The notes beneath the pieces were generated by a model, which did not search any database, had not been told where the DNA came from, and was given only the letters and a program-made list of their open reading frames with translations. From H111-94 sp034436045 (GTDB lineage: Bacteria > Chloroflexota > Ktedonobacteria > Ktedonobacterales > Ktedonobacteraceae), in assembly GCA_034436045.1 (NCBI GenBank), contig DAOTVZ010000019.1, positions 1 through 41,059 on the forward strand: 41,059 nt of DNA, given 5' to 3'. Below are positions 8,569 to 17,142 of this stretch, piece after piece. The first letter of the stretch is position 1. Each line of letters starts with the position of its first letter. A program made the translations under genes and the position numbers.

Positions 8569-9009
8569 TTAGTGTTCTGAACGGGGCAACGGTTCCAGAT
8601 GCACTATAGGCATCTTCTCTTGCATCGGCCGCGAAAGACGTTTTACCTGACGCTCTTTCTCTTGTAAACGCTGTTCATAGATTGCAAGACGATTTTCAAA
8701 CTCATAGCTCAACTGCGCAAATTGCTTCTCAAGCAACTCTTGAGAACGCAGTGCCAACCTGACCAGCTTAACCACTCCTGTAAAGGAGAAATAGAGGATA
8801 CAGAAGAAAGGAGGCCACCAGACCAATTCGATAAACACCAGAGCGACGACATGCTGCTGAATCCAGGGAACAGTACCTAGAGACATTGTTACGAGGATCT
8901 GACCGGCCAGTGCAACGCCCATGATGACACCAAAACGCACCAGCCGACGCATTCCAATAGCCTGTTGCATTCTCACCAGATCAAAAGCTGCATTCCACTT
9001 TTGTTCCAT
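8569..9009 (-). CDS. Small two-TM membrane protein with C-terminal coiled coil
   Basis: 146 residues, no recognised family. Two hydrophobic segments (FGVIMGVALAGQILVTMSL and ALVFIELVWWPPFFCILYFSF) form a hairpin. A charged helical region rich in Glu/Gln/Arg follows (LEKQFAQLSYEFENRLAIYEQRLQEKERQVKRL), with spacing compatible with a coiled coil. N- and C-termini are expected in the cytoplasm. AAGGA lies about 11 bases before the ATG. It stands alone: the LacI gene is more than 200 bases downstream and the YeiW-like gene 120 bases upstream. Function unknown. Confidence 0.65.
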   Translation of the reverse strand: MEQKWNAAFDLVRMQQAIGMRRLVRFGVIMGVALAGQILVTMSLGTVPWIQQHVVALVFIELVWWPPFFCILYFSFTGVVKLVRLALRSQELLEKQFAQLSYEFENRLAIYEQRLQEKERQVKRLSRPMQEKMPIVHLEPLPRSEH

Positions 9010-9132
9010 CTTGATTCAATATCCTTTCGGAGCACAAAAATAGTGACGGTGGGATGCATAAACTCATCCAATAAGGCTTACGCCTTGCTTCAGCGCTCGG
9101 ATTACCGCCTGCTTCCCTAAACGACGATTACA

Positions 9133-9393
9133 TCACTTTTCAGGAGCGGTAGCGCGCTCAAGCCAGCTTAGATAACGGAGAGCTTCTTGCCTTGAAGAAC
9201 CGCACATCTCTGAGGAGGGTTGCAACAGACGACAGACGGCGGGCCGTTCGGGATGGCCAAAGAGCCGACAGCGATTATCAGGGGTCAGTTGTACACAACG
9301 CACACCCGCCGGTTTGCCGTTGGGCATCCCTGGAATTGGCGACGAGATAGAGGGTGCAATACAGCAGGCTCCACAGCCAGCACGACACTCCAA
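9133..9393 (-). CDS. YeiW-like YkgJ-family cysteine-cluster protein
   Basis: About 86 residues. From the TTG start the sequence reads (M)ECRAGCGACCIAPSISSP, then PGMPNGKPAGVRC, DNRCRLFG, PAVC and QPSSEMCG. As I recall it, this follows E. coli YeiW (UPF0153) over its whole length. The eight conserved cysteines are likely to hold a metal ion (Zn or an Fe-S cluster); the biochemical role of the family is not established. An ATG at 9483 would add 30 hydrophobic residues not found in the family, so I prefer TTG 9393, which is preceded by AGGCGG at suitable distance. Confidence 0.8.
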   Translation of the reverse strand: MECRAGCGACCIAPSISSPIPGMPNGKPAGVRCVQLTPDNRCRLFGHPERPAVCRLLQPSSEMCGSSRQEALRYLSWLERATAPEK

Positions 9394-9606
9394 AGTCTTA
9401 TCAAACCGCCTTTCTGTTATACAGGATATAATATAAAAGATAAAAGTGCACCGCACAAGATATGCATTTAAGCAAACCGGCATATTCTATTGACGTAAGT
9501 CTCCACTTTCTGCTATTATTAAGCAGCACTTCCCCCATTATCGCATATAATAGAGAGACAATACGAACAACGTTAACCGCTTTGAACATTGGAGCCGCAC
9601 GGCACT

Positions 9607-10581
9607 ATGGACGCAGCAGACAACACCTGGCGCGAATACTTACAGCACATGTGCAGTTCGCCAGCAGAACGAGAACGCCTGGCGCAGCAACTCGGCATTC
9701 ATCCGCTGACCTTGCAACGCTGGATCACCGGTATATCCTCTCCGCGTCTCCAGAATGCTGAGCAACTACTGCGCATCTTACCACAAGAGGCTCATCCGTC
9801 TTTGAACGCCCTCTTTGAACACAATTCACAGGCTACTCCTGTTCTTCAACCCACTGTCCCAACAGAATATATTGAATCTCAGTTCATTCATGAAGTTCTA
9901 CGCGCGCGTGAAACGATACCTGATCATTTGCGCTGCTGGACGATTACGCGTATGGTCATACAGCACGCGCTGCAAGCCTTCGATGCGGAGCAGATTGGGA
10001 TGGCGATTACCGTTGTGCGCTGCATGCCACCCTGGCCGGACGGCGCTATTCATAGCTTGCGTGAGAGTATTGGCCTGGGCACACCACCCTGGGAGCGCGA
10101 TCTGGAACCCCACGCCATTTTTCTTGGTATCGGCTCACTGGCTGGCTATGTCACATTGACACGCCGCACCCAGGCTATTTATGATTTACGCAACGAAACC
10201 AGCTTATTGCCTGCTTACCTGACCGAACACGAGGTCAGCGCCATTGCCAGCCCATTGCTCTATGCCAACCGTGTCGCCGGTTGCCTGCTTGGTTCCAGTA
10301 TCCGACCCGGCCTGTTTTCCTCTCCTACCATCACCGCTCTCTTTGAACACTACGCCCAACTCATCGCGCTGGCCTTTGAACCACACGAGTTTTACGAGGT
10401 CGAGCAACTACACCTGCAAATGATGCCTTCCGTACAGGTACAACGTCGCGTCCTCGCCACCTTCCGCCGTCGTGTTCACGATCTCATGCTACGTCAGCGC
10501 CTCTCCAACACTGAGGCCGAGCCACTCATCTGGCGCGAAATCGAACAGGAGCTTATTCAGCGCGCTTTAGAGGAGTTCTAA
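9607..10581 (+). CDS. HTH-GAF transcriptional regulator
   Basis: 324 residues from ATG 9607; a TTG at 9589 would add six. Residues 18-60 form an XRE-like helix-turn-helix (ERLAQQLGIHPLTLQRWITGISSPRLQNAEQLLRIL). The middle resembles a GAF sensor domain (HAIFLGIGSLAGYVTLTRRTQAIYDL, then PLLYANRVAGCLLGSSIRPGLF). The C-terminus is helical and ends in ALEEF. XRE-plus-GAF proteins of this shape are common in Ktedonobacteria and presumably couple a small-molecule signal to transcription. A good -10 box, TATAAT, lies at 9546-9551. No operator or target can be assigned. Confidence 0.75.
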   Translation: MDAADNTWREYLQHMCSSPAERERLAQQLGIHPLTLQRWITGISSPRLQNAEQLLRILPQEAHPSLNALFEHNSQATPVLQPTVPTEYIESQFIHEVLRARETIPDHLRCWTITRMVIQHALQAFDAEQIGMAITVVRCMPPWPDGAIHSLRESIGLGTPPWERDLEPHAIFLGIGSLAGYVTLTRRTQAIYDLRNETSLLPAYLTEHEVSAIASPLLYANRVAGCLLGSSIRPGLFSSPTITALFEHYAQLIALAFEPHEFYEVEQLHLQMMPSVQVQRRVLATFRRRVHDLMLRQRLSNTEAEPLIWREIEQELIQRALEEF

Positions 10582-10618
10582 TACTGGCGGTAACACGAGG
10601 CCGACATATTCGACCGTT

Positions 10619-11026
10619 TTACACACCATGCGTTACCTGCAATACCGGATCGGCCTCGGCCAGTATCGGCGGCACCGTGCCACTGTGAATAGCCTCAGCC
10701 AGCAACTTTCCAGCCATTGGCCCGTATTCAAAACCCGATGAACCAAGACCGGTCAGCACGTAGAGATGTTCAAAGCCGGGAAGCGGGCCGATGATAGGGC
10801 GCAGCTCGCGTGTAAAGGGTATCCAGCCAACATAGATGCGCCTGACCGCGTGCGCGTGCAGGAAAGGGAAGATATCTATCGCGTGCCGACGATTTTGTTC
10901 AATGCCCACCATATCCGGTACCTTGTCAACACCGACCTGCCTGTCTCCACCAATAATAATGCCGCCTTTCATGCCATATTCGTCATGACCACAGGCAAGA
11001 AAAAATCTACCCTGGCCATATGGCAT
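10619..11026 (-). pseudogene. FAD-dependent oxidoreductase, C-terminal remnant
   Basis: 135 residues matching only the C-terminal end of DAO-family flavoenzymes of the glycine/sarcosine oxidase type, which are normally about 370-400 residues. Visible are the substrate-domain strand GGIIIGGDRQVG, FTRELRPIIGPLPGFEHLYVLTGLGSSGFEYGPMAGKLLAEAI, and a short tail. The N-terminal nucleotide-binding Rossmann motif GxGxxG is absent. An in-frame TAA lies 15 bases upstream of the first ATG, and the amidase gene begins 70 bases away, so there is no room for the missing 250 residues. This is the relic of a larger gene, truncated at its 5' side. Expression of a functional protein is unlikely. Confidence 0.75.
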
Positions 11027-11096
11027 TGTGAAGATATATTATGGTAGAGATACACCACAGCAAAGCTCAATGTAGCGCAGAAAGAGGTACCATTCT

Positions 11097-12614
11097 ATGT
11101 CGCCACACCCATACGATGCAGACAGCATCGAAGAAATCACCATCACCGAGCTACAAGCTGCCATGCAACACGGGCATCTGACCGCACAGTATCTGGTTGA
11201 ACTCTATCTTGAGCGTATTCAAAAACTGAATCCACTGCTCAACGCTGTGATCGAGATCAACCCCGATGCTCTCAATATAGCGAGACAACTCGATCAGGAA
11301 CGCGCTCAGACAGGGCCACGTGGCCTCTTGCATGGCATTCCTGTTCTGCTGAAGGAAAATATTGCCACAGCAGATAACATGCAGACAACAGCAGGCTCGC
11401 TGGCTTTGCTGGGTTCGCGTCCGCCACGCGATGCCTACATTGTCAGCCGGTTGCGTGCGGCAGGGGCAATTATCCTGGGGAAAGCGAATCTCAGCGAATG
11501 GGCCAATTTTCGCTCTACAAGCTCCTCCAGTGGCTGGAGCGCGCGGGGTGGGCAGTGCCATAATCCCTACGTACTGGATCGCACACCTTGCGGCTCCAGT
11601 TCAGGCTCGGCAGTAGCAGTAGCCGCCAATCTAAGTGTTGTTGCCGTCGGCACAGAGACGGATGGCTCAATCCTCTGTCCTGCTCATGCTAACGGCGTCG
11701 TAGGTATCAAGCCGACAGTGGGCCTTACCAGTCGCTCCGGCGTCATTCCTATCGCACACAGTCAGGATACCATCGGCCCATTTGGGCGCACTGTCGCCGA
11801 CGCGGCTCTCCTCCTCGGTGCCATGACCGGCGTCGATGCTCGTGACCCCGCTACACTCGCCAGCAAAGGACAATTCTATACAGACTACTCACGCTTCCTC
11901 GATGCCCAGGGCTTACGAGGGGCACGTATCGGCATTCCACGCCAGACCTATTTCGGCTATAGTCGTCACATGGATACCTGCGCCAACGCCGCCATCGAAC
12001 TTCTGCGTGCGCAAGGAGCCACCATCATCGACCCGGCAGACATTCCCACTGCGCAGCAAGCCAGCAAGTCCGAGGATGAGATGACCGTCCTGCTCCATGA
12101 ATTTAAAGCGGACCTCAACGCCTACCTGGCTGCATTAGAGCAGACAGAGATGCGCACGCTGGCCGATCTCATCGCCTTCAATGAGGCACATGCCGGGCAA
12201 GAGATGCCCTATTTCGGTCAGGAACTCTTCTTGCAGGCCGAAGAAACCACCTCGCTCAATGACCCCGCGTACCTGACTGCGCGTAAGGAGTGCCTGCGCC
12301 TTGCACGCACTGAAGGCATCGATGCTGTTATGGATCAGTATCAGCTCGACGCGCTGGTGATGCCGACCGGCTCTCCGGCATGGTGCATTGATCTCATCAA
12401 CGGCGATACAGGCACAGGCGGCTGCTCCCAACTGGCCGCGCTGGCTGGCTATCCGGCGATCAGCGTGCCAATGGGCTACATCCACGAGGTACCACTGGGC
12501 CTCACCTTCGTTGGACGCGCCTTCAGCGAACCCACGCTCATCCGCCTGGCCTACGCCTTCGAGCAGGCATCCCACGCCCGCCGCAAACCACGTTACCTGC
12601 CCACCGTTCCGTAG
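11097..12614 (+). CDS. Amidase signature family hydrolase
   Basis: 505 residues, normal length for the family. The Ser-cisSer-Lys triad is visible: the lysine in GIPVLLKENIATADNMQTTAG, and the cis-serine and nucleophile in the glycine/serine-rich stretch CGSSSGSAVAVAANLSVVAVGTETDGSI. The C-terminal GYPAISVPMGY and GLTFVGRAFSEPTLIRLAYAFEQ segments are typical. It cleaves a carboxamide to acid and ammonia; the family does not reveal the substrate. A purine-rich AAAGAGGT precedes the ATG. No signal peptide, so cytoplasmic. It is divergent from the flavoenzyme relic and convergent with the MFS gene; the stop codon lies inside the left arm of a repeat element. Confidence 0.92.
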   Translation: MSPHPYDADSIEEITITELQAAMQHGHLTAQYLVELYLERIQKLNPLLNAVIEINPDALNIARQLDQERAQTGPRGLLHGIPVLLKENIATADNMQTTAGSLALLGSRPPRDAYIVSRLRAAGAIILGKANLSEWANFRSTSSSSGWSARGGQCHNPYVLDRTPCGSSSGSAVAVAANLSVVAVGTETDGSILCPAHANGVVGIKPTVGLTSRSGVIPIAHSQDTIGPFGRTVADAALLLGAMTGVDARDPATLASKGQFYTDYSRFLDAQGLRGARIGIPRQTYFGYSRHMDTCANAAIELLRAQGATIIDPADIPTAQQASKSEDEMTVLLHEFKADLNAYLAALEQTEMRTLADLIAFNEAHAGQEMPYFGQELFLQAEETTSLNDPAYLTARKECLRLARTEGIDAVMDQYQLDALVMPTGSPAWCIDLINGDTGTGGCSQLAALAGYPAISVPMGYIHEVPLGLTFVGRAFSEPTLIRLAYAFEQASHARRKPRYLPTVP

Positions 12615-12716
12615 AGGCGGGCTTGATCACACCCGTGAACTATCCTTGTCTATCATTGGGTTATTCTACGATATCCACACGATTCATAAGCAAAGCGTGA
12701 TCAAGCATGCTCCTAC
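12611..12716. repeat. MITE-like element with 20-bp imperfect terminal inverted repeats
   Basis: Left arm GTAGAGGCGGGCTTGATCAC (12611-12630) and the reverse complement of the right arm, GTAGGAGCATGCTTGATCAC (12697-12716), agree at 16 of 20 bases. The right arm also matches the palindrome at 3814-3843. The 106-bp unit fills the whole gap between two convergent genes, and both stop codons (TAG) come from its ends. It has no coding capacity. Confidence 0.55.
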
Positions 12717-14041
12717 TCCACCTCACGCACTTCTCGCACCAGAAGAGGAATCAACGAGTTGATAGTGTTGAACACCCCAAAGACAATAAAGACCAGTGCT
12801 GCGCCGAGACGGTCGGTCATCACGCCACCTATTGCCTCACCTACGGGAATCATTGCAAACGAGCCGAGCGTGTCCAGGCTGATGACACGCCCTAACTTAT
12901 CGCTGGGAATCGTCTCATGCAGAATAGTGAACCAGACCGTATTGAAAAAAGCCAGCCCAAAACCCACCAGTACGCTTGCCAGCGGGGCAATGATTGGCGC
13001 ATCAGCGCGTGGGAATGGCAGACCAAAGATAAGAATGCCAACACAACTCAACGTGAGCGCAAGATACGCCATCAGACCACGCTTCTTCACGCGCGTAGCC
13101 TGTCCCACGACCAACAGTGCTAGAATCGAGCCAACCGCACCGGTTGCGCTAATGAGACCTAATAACCATGCTCCTTGCCCATACACATCATGCACCAGCT
13201 TGGGCGTAGCGACCGATAAAGTGGCTGTGAAACCAATATTACCAAGTGCGGCACTCAGAATCGTGACCCATAGCCAGCGTGAAGCCCGCACATAGACCAG
13301 TCCCTCTTTGGCCTCAGCGATAACGCCTTTTAACCCCCGCGACGTTCCCACCTGCTCAAGCGATCCAGGCTCTACTATCTCAGTACCAATAGGTATTTCG
13401 GGTGTAATTATCGCCGACGCTGCTCCAGCCACATGCCGTTCTGGAATCTGTACAGCGAGAAGGAATGCGACCGAGATAAAAAAGCTCACGGCATTCGCTA
13501 GAAACGCACCCATCGGACTGATCAGCGCGATCAGACCCGCACCCAACAATGGCCCCAACAGTTGTGAGAGGGTACCTCCGAAGGAATTCAGTGCGTTCGC
13601 CGAACTCAGATCATTGCGCTCTACCAGGTCGGGTGTAATCGCCATAATCGCCGGAGTGAAAAAGCCATCGACGACGCCAAAGATAAATGACTGTAGGAGC
13701 AACATCCAGAATTGCAAGTGCCCTGTAAATCCTAATACACCGATGAGCAGCACAACGATACCTCGTCCACCATCTGACCATGAAATAATCAAGCGCCTCG
13801 GTAAACGGTCTGCCGCCACACCGCCAAACAGTGTAAAGGCCAGCTTCGGTACCATACCAGCAATCAGCACCAAGCCCATCGTCGTGCCCGAATGCGTCAT
13901 CAGCAGGATCTGCCAGGCCAGCGCCACATAAAAAATACCATCTCCCAGATTAGAAATGGTCTGCCCCAGCCAGACCAGCGCAAAAGGACGTGAACGCAGC
14001 GCACGGGCAAACTGCATCCGTTTTCCAATAGATGCGATCAT
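12713..14041 (-). CDS. MFS transporter (MFS_3 / enterobactin-exporter-like)
   Basis: About 442 residues from ATG 14041, which has AAGGAGT six bases upstream; an ATG at 14068 would add nine residues and lacks such a site. Twelve hydrophobic segments in two halves are split by a hydrophilic loop (TPEIPIGTEIVEPGSLEQVGTSRGLKG). Typical sequences are LVWLGQTISNLGDGIFYVALAW at the first helix, the loop FGGVAADRLPRRLIISWSDGGRG (the family A motif), and SSANALNSFGGTLSQLLGPLLGAGL. Such proteins are drug or siderophore exporters. Three operator-like repeats upstream suggest inducible control. The ligand is not predictable. Confidence 0.9.
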   Translation of the reverse strand: MIASIGKRMQFARALRSRPFALVWLGQTISNLGDGIFYVALAWQILLMTHSGTTMGLVLIAGMVPKLAFTLFGGVAADRLPRRLIISWSDGGRGIVVLLIGVLGFTGHLQFWMLLLQSFIFGVVDGFFTPAIMAITPDLVERNDLSSANALNSFGGTLSQLLGPLLGAGLIALISPMGAFLANAVSFFISVAFLLAVQIPERHVAGAASAIITPEIPIGTEIVEPGSLEQVGTSRGLKGVIAEAKEGLVYVRASRWLWVTILSAALGNIGFTATLSVATPKLVHDVYGQGAWLLGLISATGAVGSILALLVVGQATRVKKRGLMAYLALTLSCVGILIFGLPFPRADAPIIAPLASVLVGFGLAFFNTVWFTILHETIPSDKLGRVISLDTLGSFAMIPVGEAIGGVMTDRLGAALVFIVFGVFNTINSLIPLLVREVREVE

Positions 14042-14098
14042 ACTACTCCTTGGTTGTTCATCAATCATCCTTCATCATGCATCGCTCAGTATATGCAA

Positions 14099-14123
14099 AA
14101 AAAGCTTCCAGTAAAAGCTTTTT
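14099..14123. terminator. Bidirectional A/T-flanked hairpin
   Basis: AAAAAGCTT (14099-14107), a 7-base loop and AAGCTTTTT (14115-14123) form a perfect 9-bp stem with runs of A and T at either end. It lies between polB and the MFS gene and could end the polB transcript (about 200 bases past its stop) or shape the MFS leader. Confidence 0.5.
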
Positions 14124-14168
14124 CTCACACAAGACGCGAAAATGATGTTCTCTTAGCTTGACTATATC

Positions 14169-14242
14169 ATGCTGATAGCTTGCCAGGAAAGTCTCAAATT
14201 ATGCTAATAGCTTATCTCTATTCTAAACTATGCTAATGGCAT
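14169..14242. promoter_or_regulatory. Three tandem operator-like sites upstream of the MFS gene
   Basis: ATGCTGATAGCTT (14169-14181), ATGCTAATAGCTT (14201-14213) and ATGCTAATGGCAT (14230-14242) recur at 32- and 29-base intervals, close to three helical turns each. The third is a clean dyad, CTATGC-5 bases-GCATAG; the others are imperfect versions. They lie 130-200 bases ahead of the MFS start codon. Confidence 0.55.
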
Positions 14243-14300
14243 AGATCAGAATAGAGGAGAGAGACACGGTAAGTATACTCACATCTGCCGTCAAAGCGCG

Positions 14301-16766
14301 CTAACTACGAATCCAGATAGGCTGAATATCTTCAACAGGGCGGTCAAAGAGGCCGAGCTGGTCGTCAAGGCGAAATAGTTGCTCAAAGTCTGCGCCAGTG
14401 TACGCCTTGCGTAGCCGTGAGGCATACGAGGTCACAAGCACACGCAGATAGTGTTCCACATCATAATCACGGCGGTTGGAGACATCATCTGCGTGCAATG
14501 ACTTTTTTCCTTTCGCCGATTGCTTCCCATCATCGCTAACGGCTAGCTCGTCCTCACTGTCAAAAGTAACCTCTTCGCGCTCATCCGGTATCCAGACGAG
14601 ATTACCGTTCATCGCGCGATAGAAGCGCACACGCTCCCCCGGTGCCCATTTCGTGCGACCGGCTGCCAGCAGTGCCTCATACGCCTGCTCGGTGTGCGTT
14701 GCACGGCGCGCGAGATATTCCTGTGGCGACTTGGAGAGACGAACGCGCGCCGCCACCTCAGAGGCCGTGAAGAGTCGCTCGCGCAACGCCTGCACCGTCT
14801 GTAAATAGACATTACGCACTCCCAACACATTGCCCGTCATTGTGTAGTACAAAGCCTGACGCAAGAAACGCTCACCAAACGGCTCCGCTCTACTGGAACG
14901 CAACGCTACACCATGCATAATCAATCGATCATTATACGTAAGCAGTGCATAGTTCTTGACTTCGTGGCTCAGCATCGCACGATAGCGTCCCTCATACTCC
15001 AGGCGAATCCCCGCCGGAAGCCGTTCACCAATCTCTGCCACTAGCTGGCGTTCCTGTTCCTCTGTCCAGTCCGGCGGCACAGCAAAATAGACACCATCGG
15101 TATCAGCCTCAATTAGCGCCATGCCTCTATCACGTAACGCCTCCAACACGCCGGTCAGCACCTCGCGCCCACGCCTCGTCACCTCATCTGCCGCCCGGCC
15201 ATCGGCAAAGAGCGCCATTGAACCAGCGCCCATATAGCCATAGGCGGCATTGATGAGAATTTTCATTGCCGCCTGCGTGGCATCGTGCATATTCGCCTCC
15301 AACGAACCAGGAACCGCACTTTTCGCACGCGCTTTATGTAGTAGCCGCAGATCGGTCAGGCGGTCGAGGATACCCAGTAATGCGCCCAGGCGATCACACG
15401 CCGGGCCAATACGAAATGAGCGCATCAGCGATGGATAAAGAGAAGCTACATCGGCCTTTACCACGTGTTGGGCTACGCCTTCGGCAAACAGGTGTACCGC
15501 GCCACCTTCATGCTGGTTTTGGAGAGAACTTTGGCCTGCTGACTGTTGTGGTATCGCCATTCCGGCCCGCAAATAGGCGCGTATAAGCATGGGTTCAAGA
15601 ATGCCCATCGCAGGCCCTGCCGAGGCCAGACGCTCGTAGCGGCGGGGGGCCATGCCAGATAGCGCGAAGACCGCACCCATCAGCCGCCGCGATAACCCAT
15701 CCACCTCTTGCACATCATCAAGCGCGTAACGCCGTACTAAATCTCTATCACGGGTATACGTCTCGAAGATTTCTGTCCCCTCAAGATAGACACGCTCTTC
15801 CGTCGCAATGCCAAAGTAGCGGGCGACATCCTTTAAACGGTAGCTGGAAAGTTCGCGTACCACGAAGTCGTAGCGCCGCACCGCATCCAACGTATCAATA
15901 AATTCCCGACCGGCCACACTATAGCGCGTGCGTTTACGCGCCTCCGGCCCAATCGCTAGCGTCTCTTCGCGCCGTTCTAACAGTCCCGGCCCTCCTGCTC
16001 GTCCCATCTGCAAAGGCACGCTCAACTGTTTAGCACGATATTCCAGAAATTGCAGATCAAATTGAAAAAGGTTGTGATTCTCGACAATATCGGGGTCGCG
16101 CTCACGGATAATCCGGCACAACTCGGCAATCATCCTCGCCTCATCAGCGGGAGTAGGTGCCTCCAGGGTTGTTGCGAAGCCACGATTATCTTTAATGGCT
16201 ATAAGAAATATACGCCCACGATGGGGATCGAGCGCCGTTGTTTCGAGGTCGAATTGCAAGCGGTGCAGATCATCATAGGTGAGACCGCGAAAATACACCC
16301 GCCCACTTTGCATCAGATACTGCTCAACCGGTCCGACCTGATAATAGCTCTCCGAAAGTTCGGCCAATCTCTTCACGGGCCGTTCCAGACGTCGTGAAGC
16401 ACCATCCAGCAATGCGCGTTCCAACACACGTCCATCGCGCGCGCTGAGCAGATAACGATAGGCGGGAGTATCAGAGCCATCCAATTCACGGTACGTTACC
16501 GTTGCACTGACGCTCGCAGGCACGCCCTCCGGTTGCAACGCATCTTTGAGATAGGCCAGATCCGCCAGCGAAGTCGCCAGGAGCCAGGGACGAAAGCGCG
16601 CACGCTCACATATAACCTGCTCCTGCTCCCTGCGCCAGATAAGCGCCAATCCCTCACGATTAGCCCAGACAGAGACGATCCCTGGCGTCATATCCCAACC
16701 AAAAAGCCACTCATCTTCTCTGGAAATTGCGGCCTGCTGCTCAGGCTGGGATACCTCTGGGGACAA
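14301..16766 (-). CDS. polB: Family B DNA polymerase with 3'-5' exonuclease
   Basis: 821 residues, intein-free. Exonuclease motifs: Exo I FDLETTALDPHRGRIF (D and E), Exo II HNLFQFDLQFL, Exo III YALDDVQEV. Polymerase motifs: region A DVASLYPSLM, region B KILINAAYGYMGA with the YG pair, region C ADTDGVYFA with the two catalytic aspartates. All key acidic residues are present, so both activities should work. Bacterial family B enzymes act in repair or translesion restart. The start is TTG 16766 behind GAGGAG; TATAAT on the minus strand at 16812-16817 is a possible -10 box. An unusual acidic/lysine linker (SEDELAVSDDGKQSAKGKKSLHADD) precedes the last 75 residues. No replication partners are encoded nearby. 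Confidence 0.93.
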   Translation of the reverse strand: MSPEVSQPEQQAAISREDEWLFGWDMTPGIVSVWANREGLALIWRREQEQVICERARFRPWLLATSLADLAYLKDALQPEGVPASVSATVTYRELDGSDTPAYRYLLSARDGRVLERALLDGASRRLERPVKRLAELSESYYQVGPVEQYLMQSGRVYFRGLTYDDLHRLQFDLETTALDPHRGRIFLIAIKDNRGFATTLEAPTPADEARMIAELCRIIRERDPDIVENHNLFQFDLQFLEYRAKQLSVPLQMGRAGGPGLLERREETLAIGPEARKRTRYSVAGREFIDTLDAVRRYDFVVRELSSYRLKDVARYFGIATEERVYLEGTEIFETYTRDRDLVRRYALDDVQEVDGLSRRLMGAVFALSGMAPRRYERLASAGPAMGILEPMLIRAYLRAGMAIPQQSAGQSSLQNQHEGGAVHLFAEGVAQHVVKADVASLYPSLMRSFRIGPACDRLGALLGILDRLTDLRLLHKARAKSAVPGSLEANMHDATQAAMKILINAAYGYMGAGSMALFADGRAADEVTRRGREVLTGVLEALRDRGMALIEADTDGVYFAVPPDWTEEQERQLVAEIGERLPAGIRLEYEGRYRAMLSHEVKNYALLTYNDRLIMHGVALRSSRAEPFGERFLRQALYYTMTGNVLGVRNVYLQTVQALRERLFTASEVAARVRLSKSPQEYLARRATHTEQAYEALLAAGRTKWAPGERVRFYRAMNGNLVWIPDEREEVTFDSEDELAVSDDGKQSAKGKKSLHADDVSNRRDYDVEHYLRVLVTSYASRLRKAYTGADFEQLFRLDDQLGLFDRPVEDIQPIWIRS

Positions 16767-16999
16767 TTTTCTTACTCCTCATCATCTATTACACAGGTTT
16801 GCTTACTCGCTATTATAACACACGACTCGAACAAATTATCCAGGAGCAGGGTGTGGGAGCTATATTCCTCCGGGTGGTACTGGTGGTCGAGAGAGGGCCT
16901 GTGACAACCAAAAAGACATCATCCCTCGCTGGTCACTTTGTGCCTGCTCATCATTTCCAGGCCATACGGTTGATCTACCATTGAGGGACGACGTCAAAA
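16767..16999. other. polB upstream region, no gene seen
   Basis: Leader and promoter of polB plus spacer. I find no coding frame with family resemblance, no ribosome binding site in front of a plausible start, and no strong repeat here. Confidence 0.4.
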
Positions 17000-17069
17000 G
17001 CGGATGATGGGACTCGCACCCATCCACCGTTGCCTGCCGACAACTAGAGGAGTCATAAATACTATCCGC
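17000..17069 (-). other. tRNA-like sequence (noncanonical or decayed tRNA)
   Basis: Read on the minus strand, 70 bases begin GCGGATA and end CATCCGC, an acceptor stem with one A-C mismatch at pair seven. Directly inside the 3' strand is a T arm, ATGGG-TGCGAGT-CCCAT, in correct register, with a variable region GGTGG before it and a hairpin GTTGT-CGGCAG-GCAAC in the anticodon position. Against a working tRNA: the T loop has G instead of the second T of TTC, the anticodon loop is six bases, and no normal D arm with GG is visible. The ends resemble tRNA-Gly. I cannot assign an anticodon. Confidence 0.4.
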
Positions 17070-17142
17070 TAACTATTCGATTGTGTCGGGCGTGACGTTT
17101 ATCATGCCACACCAGTACTATACCTGATTTCCAGGGCAAAAG

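Noticed and set aside
12759..13931. Two long plus-strand frames opposite the MFS gene
   Set aside because: Ser/Pro/Arg-rich translations typical of the complement of membrane-protein codons; no ribosome binding sites.
17000..17069. Idea that the tRNA-like sequence is an amber suppressor serving the TAG in the AT domain
   Set aside because: A CTA triplet occurs (within CTCTAG), but it is in the D-arm position near the 5' end and has no 5-bp stem; the hairpin in the anticodon position does not show CTA.
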